Shown: positions 57,306 to 64,000 of the stretch, in pieces
How positions within the stretch are numbered: the first letter of the stretch is position 1
Layout: every line of letters starts with the position of its first letter
NCBI RefSeq assembly: GCF_014650715.1
Contig: NZ_BMVM01000004.1
Coordinates: 1-64,000 of the forward strand
DNA length: 64,000 bases
Source: Streptomyces bluensis
GTDB taxonomy: Bacteria > Actinomycetota > Actinomycetes > Streptomycetales > Streptomycetaceae
Direction of reading: 5' to 3'
Notes under the pieces: model-generated
Told to the model about the DNA's origin: nothing
The model's input: the letters and a program-made list of their open reading frames with translations, nothing else
Database searches by the model: none
Made by a program: the position numbers and the translations under genes

Positions 57306-58069
57306 ACACGCCGATACGCCACCCGTACCTCGACCATCCCGGCCCCATAGCCTTCGCCCACCGGGGCGGGGCGGCGGACGGGCTGGAGAACACCGTGGCC
57401 CAGTTCCGGCGCGCGGTCGAGGCGGGCTACCGGTACATCGAGACGGATGTGCACGCCACGGCCGACGGACGACTCGTCGCCTTCCATGACGCGACCCTGG
57501 ACCGGGTGACCGACGGCGCCGGCCGGATCGCGGACCTGCCCTGGCAGGAGGTGCGGCACGCGCGCGTGGCGGGCGTCGAACCGGTGCCCCTCTTCGAGGA
57601 GCTGCTCGAAACGTTCCCCGAGGTGCGCTGGAACGTCGACATGAAGGCCGAGCCGACCCTCGGTCCCCTGCTGGACCTCATCGCCCGCACCGGCGCCTGG
57701 GACCGCGTGTGCGTCGGCTCGTTCTCCGAGGCGCGCGTGGCCCGCGCCCAGCACCTGGCCGGCCCCCGCCTGGCCACCTCGTACGGCACCCGAGGAGTCC
57801 TCGGACTCCGGCTGCGTTCCTGGGGCGTGCCCGCCGCCCTGCGCCGCTCGGCGGTCGCCGCGCAGGTGCCCGAGTCCCAGTCGGGCGTCCCCGTGGTCGA
57901 CCACCGGTTCGTGCGCGCCGCCCACGCGCGCGGGCTTCACGTCCATGTGTGGACCGTGAACGAACCGCAACGCATGCACCGGCTCCTGGACCTCGGCGTG
58001 GATGGCATCATGACCGATCACATCGACACGCTGCGCGAGGTTCTGGAGGACCGGGGGGTCTGGGTCTGA
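57302..58069 (+). CDS. Glycerophosphodiester phosphodiesterase
   Basis: A 255-residue cytoplasmic GDPD-family TIM-barrel enzyme that cleaves glycerophosphodiesters to sn-glycerol 3-phosphate and an alcohol. The active-site marks are AHRGGAADGLENT (His and Arg-Gly, then Glu-Asn), IETDVHATADGRLVAFHD (metal-binding Glu and Asp, and the second catalytic His), and WNVDMK. No signal peptide, so it handles internal lipid head-group diesters. GTG at 57302 overlaps the YczE stop. Its product feeds the same pool as the GlpK reaction encoded earlier in the window. Confidence 0.93.
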   Translation: MNTPIRHPYLDHPGPIAFAHRGGAADGLENTVAQFRRAVEAGYRYIETDVHATADGRLVAFHDATLDRVTDGAGRIADLPWQEVRHARVAGVEPVPLFEELLETFPEVRWNVDMKAEPTLGPLLDLIARTGAWDRVCVGSFSEARVARAQHLAGPRLATSYGTRGVLGLRLRSWGVPAALRRSAVAAQVPESQSGVPVVDHRFVRAAHARGLHVHVWTVNEPQRMHRLLDLGVDGIMTDHIDTLREVLEDRGVWV

Positions 58070-58108
58070 GCCTTCGCGCGGCCCGTTCACGGGGAAGCGA
58101 GGGCACGG

Positions 58109-59455
58109 GTGGGCACCGACACCGTGCGGACGGACACGGCCGACGAGGCCGCCGGGCGGCGGCGCGAACAGCGCGGCTGGTACTTCTACGACTGGGCGTG
58201 TTCCGTCTATTCGACGAGCGTCCTGACCGTGTTCCTGGGCCCCTACCTCACCTCGGTCGCCGAGTCGGCGGCGGACGCGGACGGTTATGTCCACCCGCTG
58301 GGCATCCCGGTGCGCGCCGGTTCCTTCTTCGCGTACTCGGTGTCCCTGTCGGTGATCCTGGCCATCGTCATCATGCCCCTGGCGGGCGCGGCCGCCGACC
58401 GTACGGGCCGCAAGAAACCGCTGCTCGCGGCGGCCGCGTACGCGGGAGCCGCGGCGACGACGGGCATGTTCTTCCTGGACGGGGACCGCTACCTTCTCGG
58501 CGGCCTCCTGCTCGTCATCGCGAACGCCGCACAGTCGGTCGCGATGATGCTGTACAACTCCTACCTGCCGCAGATCGCACCCCCCGAGGAGCGCGACGCG
58601 GTCTCGTCCCGGGGCTGGGCCTTCGGCTATGCGGCAGGCTCTGTGGTGCTGGTGCTGAACCTGGTGCTGTTCACCGCCCATGACTCCTTCGGCGTCTCGG
58701 AGAGCACGGCGGTGCGCATCTGCCTTGCCTCGGCCGGCCTGTGGTGGGGCGCTTTCACCCTCATACCGCTGCGCAGGCTGCGCGACCGCCGGGCTCCTCA
58801 GACCAGGGCAACGGCCCCCGGCCTGCGCCAACTCGCCGCCACCGTACGGGACATGCGCCGCCACCCCCTGACGCTCGGCTTCCTCCTCGCCTACCTCGTC
58901 TACAACGACGGCATCCAGACGGTGATCTCCCAGGCATCGGTGTACGGCTCCAGGGAGCTGGGCCTCGGGCAGTCGACACTCATCGGGGCGGTGCTGCTGG
59001 TCCAGGTACTCGCGGTGGCGGGCGCTCTCGGCATGGGCCGGCTGGCGCGGAAGTACGGCGCCAAGCGCACGATCCTGGGCTCGCTGGTGGCCTGGACGCT
59101 GACGCTGGCCGCCGGATACGTCCTTCCGGCGGGAGCACCCGTCTGGTTCTTCGTCCTGGCGGCGGGGATCGGTCTCGTCCTGGGTGGCAGCCAGGCCCTC
59201 TCCCGCTCGCTCTTCTCCCATCTCGTCCCGCCCGGGAAAGAGGCCGAGTACTTCTCGGCGTACGAGATGAGCGACCGGGGCATGAGCTGGCTGGGACCGC
59301 TGTTGTTCGGTCTGACCTACCAGCTGACCGGAAGTTATCGTGACGCGATCATCTCGCTCGTGGCCTTCTTCGTCCTGGGATTCGCCCTGCTCGCACGGGT
59401 TCCGGTGCGCCAGGCGATCACCGAGGCGGGCAATCCCGCGCCGGAACGGATTTAG
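58109..59455 (+). CDS. MFS transporter, UMF1/Atg22-like
   Basis: A 448-residue 12-helix major facilitator of the UMF1 type (related to the vacuole Atg22 family). The family's N-terminal motif WYFYDWACSVYSTSVLTVF is intact, and the loop-2 motif is AAADRTGRKKPLL; the C-terminal half has AYEMSDRGMSWLGPLLF, another UMF1 hallmark. GTG at 58109. Substrate unknown; amino-acid export is suggested for Atg22. Follows the glycerophosphodiesterase by 39 bases and may share its transcript. Confidence 0.9.
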   Translation: MGTDTVRTDTADEAAGRRREQRGWYFYDWACSVYSTSVLTVFLGPYLTSVAESAADADGYVHPLGIPVRAGSFFAYSVSLSVILAIVIMPLAGAAADRTGRKKPLLAAAAYAGAAATTGMFFLDGDRYLLGGLLLVIANAAQSVAMMLYNSYLPQIAPPEERDAVSSRGWAFGYAAGSVVLVLNLVLFTAHDSFGVSESTAVRICLASAGLWWGAFTLIPLRRLRDRRAPQTRATAPGLRQLAATVRDMRRHPLTLGFLLAYLVYNDGIQTVISQASVYGSRELGLGQSTLIGAVLLVQVLAVAGALGMGRLARKYGAKRTILGSLVAWTLTLAAGYVLPAGAPVWFFVLAAGIGLVLGGSQALSRSLFSHLVPPGKEAEYFSAYEMSDRGMSWLGPLLFGLTYQLTGSYRDAIISLVAFFVLGFALLARVPVRQAITEAGNPAPERI

Positions 59456-59541
59456 CACCCGGAGCGAAAGGGCTGTAGTGTACGCGTTTGGCCTGCCAGG
59501 CGTACCGTTACTGCGCGTCAAAGATGCCGAAACGCTAGGTG

Positions 59542-59559
59542 ACATCTGCTGTCAGATGT
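59542..59559. promoter_or_regulatory. Inverted repeat upstream of rbpA
   Basis: ACATCTGCTGTCAGATGT is a seven-base perfect inverted repeat with a four-base spacer, flanked by TG and GA so that GTGACATCTG also resembles its partner. It lies about 100 bases before the sigma-R promoter of rbpA and may bind a second regulator or belong to another promoter. Confidence 0.45.
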
Positions 59560-59645
59560 GACAAACCGGGCGCCGGTGGGTACTGCATTGGTTGACAAGG
59601 CTGCGGCTACGACGGCGACGCATGACCCGGAACGGGACACGGAAC

Positions 59646-59672
59646 GGGAATCTTTACCGCCGACCGGACGTT
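59646..59672 (+). promoter_or_regulatory. Sigma-R promoter of rbpA
   Basis: GGGAAT at 59646-59651 is followed after exactly 18 bases by GTT at 59670-59672, a full match to the sigma-R consensus GGAAT-N18-GTT. S. coelicolor rbpA is a known member of the sigma-R (disulphide stress) regulon. Transcription would begin near 59680, leaving about 55 bases of leader. Confidence 0.88.
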
Positions 59673-59733
59673 GACCGGATGACGACGACAGCGACACCTG
59701 TCCTGTGGGCGACAAGCCCGGGAGGCACGATTC

Positions 59734-60108
59734 ATGAGTGAGCGAGCTCTTCGCGGCACGCGCCTCGTGGTGACCAGCTACGAGACGGACCGCGGCATCG
59801 ACCTGGCCCCGCGCCAGGCCGTGGAGTACGCATGCGAGAAGGGGCACCGATTCGAGATGCCCTTCTCGGTCGAGGCGGAGATCCCGCCGGAGTGGGAGTG
59901 CAAGGTATGCGGTGCCCAGGCACTCCTGGTGGACGGCGACGGCCCTGAGGAAAAGAAGGCCAAGCCCGCGCGTACACACTGGGACATGCTGATGGAGCGG
60001 CGTACGCGTGAGGAACTCGAAGAGGTCCTTGAGGAACGCTTGGCCGTTCTCCGCTCCGGTGCGATGAATATCGCGGTACATCCGCGGGACAGCCGCAAGT
60101 CCGCGTAG
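59734..60108 (+). CDS. rbpA: RNA polymerase-binding protein RbpA
   Basis: A 124-residue actinobacterial RNA polymerase-binding protein that stabilises holoenzyme with HrdB-type sigma factors and open complexes, and raises rifampicin tolerance. Regions in order: N-terminal RGTRLVVTSYETDRGIDLAPR, the zinc-binding core domain with cysteines in YACEKGHRFE and WECKVCG (about 35-65), a basic linker (KKAKPARTHWDML), and the sigma-interacting helix domain (about 85-112, RTREELEEVLEERLAVLRSG). Length and sequence match S. coelicolor RbpA. Its own sigma-R-type promoter is upstream, and a strong terminator follows. Confidence 0.97.
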   Translation: MSERALRGTRLVVTSYETDRGIDLAPRQAVEYACEKGHRFEMPFSVEAEIPPEWECKVCGAQALLVDGDGPEEKKAKPARTHWDMLMERRTREELEEVLEERLAVLRSGAMNIAVHPRDSRKSA

Positions 60109-60143
60109 TCCCTCCGGGGGTTGGGCGGCATACACAGCGCAGC

Positions 60144-60191
60144 CGAAGACCGCGGGCACCGTACATGCCGTACGGGGCCTCGCGGTCTTCG
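60144..60191. terminator. Bidirectional terminator between rbpA and fxsA
   Basis: An 11-base perfect inverted repeat, CGAAGACCGCG at 60144-60154 with its complement at 60181-60191, and a loop that folds further. It lies between the converging rbpA and fxsA stops. Confidence 0.88.
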
Positions 60192-60202
60192 TCATGTGCG
60201 GC

Positions 60203-60775
60203 TCAGCGGTTCAGCGGCGGCCGCGGCTCCTGCGGGGCGGCACCGGCGTCGTCCCTGATCACCTCACCCTGAACCACCTTCCCGTCCGGCCGGTGGATAC
60301 GGGCTTGCTGGAAGGCGTTACCGAGGCTCCCGGCGTCGGCTTCGCGGATCTTGCGTGCGAAGGTCCGCTCCGTATACCGCCCCAGGGCCTTCTGGAGCGG
60401 CGGGATCAGCAGCAGCAGACCCACGGCGTCGGAGACAAGGCCGGGCAGCATCAGCAACAGCCCACCCAGCATCAGGAAGCCGTTGCCCTCGCTGCCGCCG
60501 CCCGCGGCGGGAGCCTCACCACGCTGCTGCTGTTGCACCGCCTCGGCCAGCTTGCGGAACGCCCGCCGCCCGGCCCGCTTGACCACCACCGAGCCCAGGG
60601 CGAAACCGGCGACCAGCAACAGGAAGACCGTGAAACCGCCGGCCGCCTCCGCGACCACCGTCAGCAGCCAGATCTCCAGCACCAGCCACGCGGCGATGCC
60701 CAGCGGCAGGAACGTACGCGACCGGGACCGCCGCGGCCGGGCGGGATACGGGGAAGTCGGAGCGCCACTCGTCAT
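60203..60775 (-). CDS. fxsA: FxsA-family membrane protein
   Basis: A 190-residue membrane protein of the FxsA family (E. coli FxsA relieves F-plasmid exclusion of phage T7). Membrane segments at about 22-42, 46-64 and 98-128; the core blocks LPLGIAAWLVLEIWLLTVVA and GFLMLGGLLLMLPGLVSDAVG are family signatures, followed by LLLLIPPLQKALGRY. The middle loop has a QQQQRGE stretch. ATG at 60775; GGGAG is only one base away from it, so the exact start is slightly uncertain. Converges on rbpA. Confidence 0.9.
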   Translation of the reverse strand: MTSGAPTSPYPARPRRSRSRTFLPLGIAAWLVLEIWLLTVVAEAAGGFTVFLLLVAGFALGSVVVKRAGRRAFRKLAEAVQQQQRGEAPAAGGGSEGNGFLMLGGLLLMLPGLVSDAVGLLLLIPPLQKALGRYTERTFARKIREADAGSLGNAFQQARIHRPDGKVVQGEVIRDDAGAAPQEPRPPLNR

Positions 60776-60843
60776 GCTCCCAGTGTGCCTGGACCTGGCT
60801 CAATGCGGGATAAGGGGGCCGACCGGACCGTGGAGCCCCGGGC

Positions 60844-61641
60844 CTACGACGACTTGCCCCCGCGCCCCAGCACCTTGCCCACCCGCTCCCCCACACCCCA
60901 CGCCGTGACCCGCCACAGCGCCTCCACCAGGATGTCGCGGCTCATCTTGGAGTCACCGAGCTCCCGCTCGACGAAGGTGATGGGCACCTCGACGACGTGG
61001 TACCCCGCCTTGATCGCCCGGCGGGCGAGGTCGACCTGGAAGCAGTAGCCCTGGGAGGCGACCTCGTCGAGGCCGAGGCCTTCGAGGGTCTCACGCCGGA
61101 AGGCGCGATAGCCGCCGGTGATGTCGCGCAGCGGCAGATCGAGAGCGAGCCGCGAGTAGAGGCTGCCGCCGCGGGAGATGTACTCGCGGGACTTGGGCCA
61201 GTTCACCACACGCCCGCCCGGCACCCAGCGGGAGCCGAGAACCAGGTCGGCACCCTTGAGGGCGGTGAGCAGACGAGGAAGCTCCTCGGGCTGGTGGGAG
61301 CCGTCGGCGTCCATCTCGATCAGCACGCCGTAGCCGTGCTCGATGCCCCAGCGGAACCCCGCGAGATAGGCGGCGCCGAGCCCTTCCTTGCCCTTGCGGT
61401 GCAGCACCTGGACGTGGTCGTCCACGGCGGCCAGCTCGTCCGCGAGCTTGCCGGTGCCGTCGGGGCTGTTGTCGTCGGCCACGAGAACGTGCGCCTCGGG
61501 GACGGCCTTCCGCACCCGGCCGACGATCGCCTTGATGTTCTCCGCCTCGTTGTAGGTCGGGATGATCACCAAGGCCGTGCCGAGCGGACCGAACTGCCTC
61601 TTCTGGGCTCCTGCCGCGAGGGTCCCGTCGCCGTCGTTCAC
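60844..61641 (-). CDS. ppm1: Polyprenol monophosphomannose synthase (Ppm1-like GT2)
   Basis: A 265-residue family-2 glycosyltransferase that moves mannose from GDP-mannose to polyprenol phosphate, the donor for protein O-mannosylation by Pmt in Streptomyces. Motifs: ALVIIPTYNEAENI, VLVADDNSPDGTG, the metal-binding MDADGSHQPEELPRL (DAD), VLGSRWVPGG, and DITGGYRAFRRETLE, with VEVPITFVERELGDSKMS near the C-terminus. No Lnt domain is fused, unlike in some mycobacteria. I favour the GTG at 61641 because GAAGGGG is well placed before it; an ATG five codons upstream (61656) is also possible. Confidence 0.92.
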   Translation of the reverse strand: MNDGDGTLAAGAQKRQFGPLGTALVIIPTYNEAENIKAIVGRVRKAVPEAHVLVADDNSPDGTGKLADELAAVDDHVQVLHRKGKEGLGAAYLAGFRWGIEHGYGVLIEMDADGSHQPEELPRLLTALKGADLVLGSRWVPGGRVVNWPKSREYISRGGSLYSRLALDLPLRDITGGYRAFRRETLEGLGLDEVASQGYCFQVDLARRAIKAGYHVVEVPITFVERELGDSKMSRDILVEALWRVTAWGVGERVGKVLGRGGKSS

Positions 61642-62335
61642 TGCCTGCCCCTTCATGTCCGTACGCAGGGGACCACCATAGTGTCCCCGGCCTGCACCGA
61701 CGTGTCGGCACGTGCGCAGGCGGGTGTCGATTCGGCAAGAGCCGGGTGCGAGCGATCCCCGAGCCCCCCGATGTGTTCCCGGAAGGTCCTGTGTGCTGTC
61801 CAGAATGCGCCATCGCACCGCGGCACGCGCGCCCCGGAGGCAGGTCGGGTGAATGCGTTGCGGATCGGGGCCCGGCGCCCTTCGGGCCGACCTGGGACCC
61901 GCTGGCTGCGGATCGACCGAAAGCCGTTGTCTACTGAGCGTCCGGGCCCCACCCGGGTCACACCAATCCCCCAGGCTCTCGGCTCCTCCCCCGCTCTCGA
62001 CTTCGGTTGAGCGGGTCGGATTCCCCTGAGCAGGGAGGGACTTCCCTCTCACTGAACATTCCCTCGCCGGGGCGGCCACGCTGGGCCTGGCTCCCAGTGA
62101 CGGTGCGCCGGTGCAGCACACCGCCCCTGACCCAGCGGCGCTCCGACGACCGCGCGGAAGGTCCCCGGTCGGACGTCCGGTGGTGGACCCGGCCGAACCT
62201 ACCCGCCCTCCGCCATCGGCTGTCAACAGCCGTTCGACCTGCGATGTTTCACCGAAGCCCCTGGTCAGCGCGGCGGATGCCCAGGTGGCGCGGCGGGGCG
62301 GCGGGCCCCCGATCGGGCCGCGCCACCCCGGGAGA
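61642..62335. promoter_or_regulatory. Long intergenic region between ppm1 and the amidohydrolase gene
   Basis: Almost 700 bases without a supportable gene, unusually long for this segment. It must hold the ppm1 promoter (minus strand; CACTATGG near 61680 could be its -10 region). The stretch 62079-62137 can fold: CGCTGGG at 62079-62085 pairs with CCCAGCG at 62131-62137, with an inner CGGTG/CACCG stem. Another inverted repeat, GGCCCG/CGGGCC, is near 61868-61890. A structured RNA is possible but not established. Confidence 0.4.
62284..62327 (-). terminator. Hairpin terminator after the amidohydrolase gene
   Basis: An 11-base perfect inverted repeat, GGTGGCGCGGC at 62284-62294 with its complement at 62317-62327, directly downstream of the amidohydrolase stop on the minus strand. 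Confidence 0.75.
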
Positions 62336-63940
62336 TCACTCGCCCGGCCGTACGAACACGGTCCGCCCGCCCACGACGGTGCGCAGACAGACGGGCAGGT
62401 CCGTGCCGGGGCTCAGATCGGGCAGTCCGGGAGTGCCGGAGCGGGGGTCGGTGGACCAGCGGGCGACCCGGTCGTCGGGGGCCTGGACGACGAGTTCGTC
62501 GGTGCGCCACACGGCGTAGTCGGCGGGCGCGCCCGGGACCAGGACGCCCGCGTCGTCCCGTCCGACCGCCCGCCAGCCGCCTCGCGTGTGCGCCGTGAAC
62601 GCGGCGCGTACGGACACCCGGTGCTCCGGCGTCCGGTGGAAGGCCGCCGCGCGGATCGTGCCCCACGGGTCGAGCGGCGTGACCGGGCTGTCCGAGCCGA
62701 AGGCGAGAGGGACACCGGCGCGAAGCAGGGCCGCGAACGGGTTGAGCGTACGGGCGCGCCGCTCGCCCAGGCGCTGCGCGTACATGCCGTCCTCCCCGCC
62801 CCACAGCGCGTCGAAGGCGGGCTGCACGGAGGCGGTGAGGCCGAGTTCGGCGAGGGCCGCGATGGTGTCGGGGGTGAGCATCTCGGCGTGCTCTACGCGG
62901 TGCCGGGCGGCGCGGACCCGGGCGAGGCCGGTCTTCTCGGCGGCGGCGCGCACGCCCTCGACGACGGCGGTCATCGCGGCGTCCCCGATGGCGTGGAAGC
63001 CCGCCTGGAGACCGGCCTCGGTGCACGCGACGACGTGGGCGGCCACAGCATCGGCGTCCAGATACGCGGTGCCGGTGTGGTCGGCGTCGGCGTACGGCTC
63101 GTGCAGACACGCCGTGTGCGAGCCGAGCGCGCCGTCGACGAAGAGGTCGCCCGCGGCGCCGACCGCGCCCAGGGCACGCGCCTTCTCGACATTCCGTTCC
63201 GCCCAGTAACCCACGACCCGCGGGCCCGGCTCCTCGGCGGCCAACCGCAGCAGCCCGGTGAAGTCGTCCTCGGAGGAGATGTCCGGGCCCGCGCACTCAT
63301 GGACGGAGCCGATGCCGAGCGAGGCGGCGTGGGCGAGTGCCGCGCGCTGGGCCTCGGTGCGCTGGGCGGGAGCGACGGCGCCCAGCGCGGTGGCGCGCAC
63401 GGAGTGGTGGGCGTCGCGGGTGAGCGGGCCGTCGGCGAAGCCGGTGCCCCCGGGAACCAGATCGAGCAGTGCCGTCGTCACGACCGCCGAGTGCACGTCG
63501 ATCCGCGAGAGGTACAGCGGGCGCCCATCGGTCGCCTCGTCGAGTTCGGCGCGCGTCGGAGGCCTGCCGCCGGGCCAGCGGGACGCGTCCCAGCCGTGGC
63601 CGAGGAGTACGCGGTCGTCCGGGCGGGCGGCCGCGAACTCACGTACGAGGGCGAGGGCCGCCTCGCGTGAGGGCGCGTCGGACAGGTCGAGCCCGGTCAG
63701 CGCGAGACCGGTGGACGTGGTGTGGACGTGCGCATCGGTGAACGCCGGGGTGACCAGTGCGCCGTCGAGGTCGATCACCTCGTCGACGCCCTCCACGAAG
63801 GCGTCGGCCGCCCCTTCGGAGCCGACCCAGGCGATCTGCCCGCGTTCCACGACCATCGCGGTGGCGAACGGGTCGGCGGGGCTGTGGACTTCTCCACCGC
63901 GCAACAGCACGGTGTCCGACGAGGCGGTGCTCTCACTCAT
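62336..63940 (-). CDS. Metal-dependent amidohydrolase (YtcJ/LAF3-like)
   Basis: A 534-residue amidohydrolase of the amidohydrolase-3 group. The N-terminal beta domain (LLRGGEVHSP...QIAWVGSEG) leads to the barrel with metal ligands in TPAFTDAHVHTTSTG (HxH), then HVEHAEML-type HRVEHAEML, GFHAIGDAAM, and the catalytic aspartate in AFGSDSPVTPLDPW. The C-terminus returns to the beta domain (GAPADYAVWRTDELVV). Characterised relatives hydrolyse N-substituted formamides or other amides; the substrate here is unknown. ATG at 63940 with a weak ribosome binding site; the frame is open another 13 codons upstream. Confidence 0.9.
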   Translation of the reverse strand: MSESTASSDTVLLRGGEVHSPADPFATAMVVERGQIAWVGSEGAADAFVEGVDEVIDLDGALVTPAFTDAHVHTTSTGLALTGLDLSDAPSREAALALVREFAAARPDDRVLLGHGWDASRWPGGRPPTRAELDEATDGRPLYLSRIDVHSAVVTTALLDLVPGGTGFADGPLTRDAHHSVRATALGAVAPAQRTEAQRAALAHAASLGIGSVHECAGPDISSEDDFTGLLRLAAEEPGPRVVGYWAERNVEKARALGAVGAAGDLFVDGALGSHTACLHEPYADADHTGTAYLDADAVAAHVVACTEAGLQAGFHAIGDAAMTAVVEGVRAAAEKTGLARVRAARHRVEHAEMLTPDTIAALAELGLTASVQPAFDALWGGEDGMYAQRLGERRARTLNPFAALLRAGVPLAFGSDSPVTPLDPWGTIRAAAFHRTPEHRVSVRAAFTAHTRGGWRAVGRDDAGVLVPGAPADYAVWRTDELVVQAPDDRVARWSTDPRSGTPGLPDLSPGTDLPVCLRTVVGGRTVFVRPGE

Positions 63941-64000
63941 GGGAACAGTCTCGCGCCTGGGGTTCACCACCCGGTGCACGGGGCGCCCGAGCGCCGCACA

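Overview
This is a high-GC actinobacterial chromosome segment, almost certainly from a Streptomyces. The evidence is very high third-position GC, frequent GTG starts and ATGA/GTGA gene overlaps, a complete cvnABCD conservon, RbpA and a Ppm1-type polyprenol mannosyltransferase, and mycothiol-dependent formaldehyde oxidation. From memory, crr-ptsI at one end and rbpA, fxsA-like and ppm1 at the other match the S. coelicolor SCO1390-SCO1424 neighbourhood, so this is probably core-chromosome sequence with accessory metabolic blocks between.

Layout. 1-9.5 kb: general PTS proteins crr-ptsI, an unknown protein, acetoacetyl-CoA synthetase, a GH31 glycosidase, a zinc-ribbon Nudix hydrolase and a secreted VanX-like dipeptidase. 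9.9-11.6 kb: a coupled DUF35/thiolase-like pair behind a clear inverted repeat. 12-14.3 kb: glpF-glpK. 14.4-22.3 kb (minus strand): conservon cvnA-B-C-D with a 5-oxoprolinase-type gene lodged between cvnC and cvnD. 22.7-23.3 kb: a small membrane protein with a TTA (bldA) codon.

23.3-34.5 kb is a glycine betaine catabolic island. It has a Rieske ferredoxin and FAD reductase on the minus strand, then an IclR regulator, mycothiol-dependent formaldehyde dehydrogenase, dimethylglycine oxidase, monomeric sarcosine oxidase, a GbcA-like Rieske oxygenase and an APC permease. Together these should strip three methyl groups from betaine to give glycine and clear the formaldehyde. Two gene relics lie inside it: a frameshifted metallo-beta-lactamase-fold gene and an internally deleted aldehyde dehydrogenase. 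They suggest a formerly larger choline/betaine locus.

34.5-41.8 kb (minus strand) is a three-gene condensin-like (Wadjet/Mks-type) operon of kleisin-like, kite-like and 1551-residue SMC-like proteins, with no nuclease gene beside it. 42-47.4 kb is a GntR-controlled 5-oxoproline module (MFS carrier, DUF1445 protein, PxpA, PxpB, PxpC), so the window encodes both known classes of 5-oxoprolinase. 47.4-50.5 kb is a coupled SGNH hydrolase/two-glycosyltransferase operon. 50.7-55 kb holds HEAT-repeat and ankyrin proteins, a tiny membrane protein and a membrane-anchored FtsK-like protein with a degenerate nucleotide site. 55-59.5 kb has a MocR/YczE divergent pair, a glycerophosphodiesterase and an MFS carrier. 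59.6-64 kb holds rbpA behind an exact sigma-R-type promoter, fxsA, ppm1 and an amidohydrolase.

A recurring oddity is short tandem repeats built from, or lying just past, the stop codons of three genes (glpF, the DUF1445 gene and the HEAT-repeat gene).
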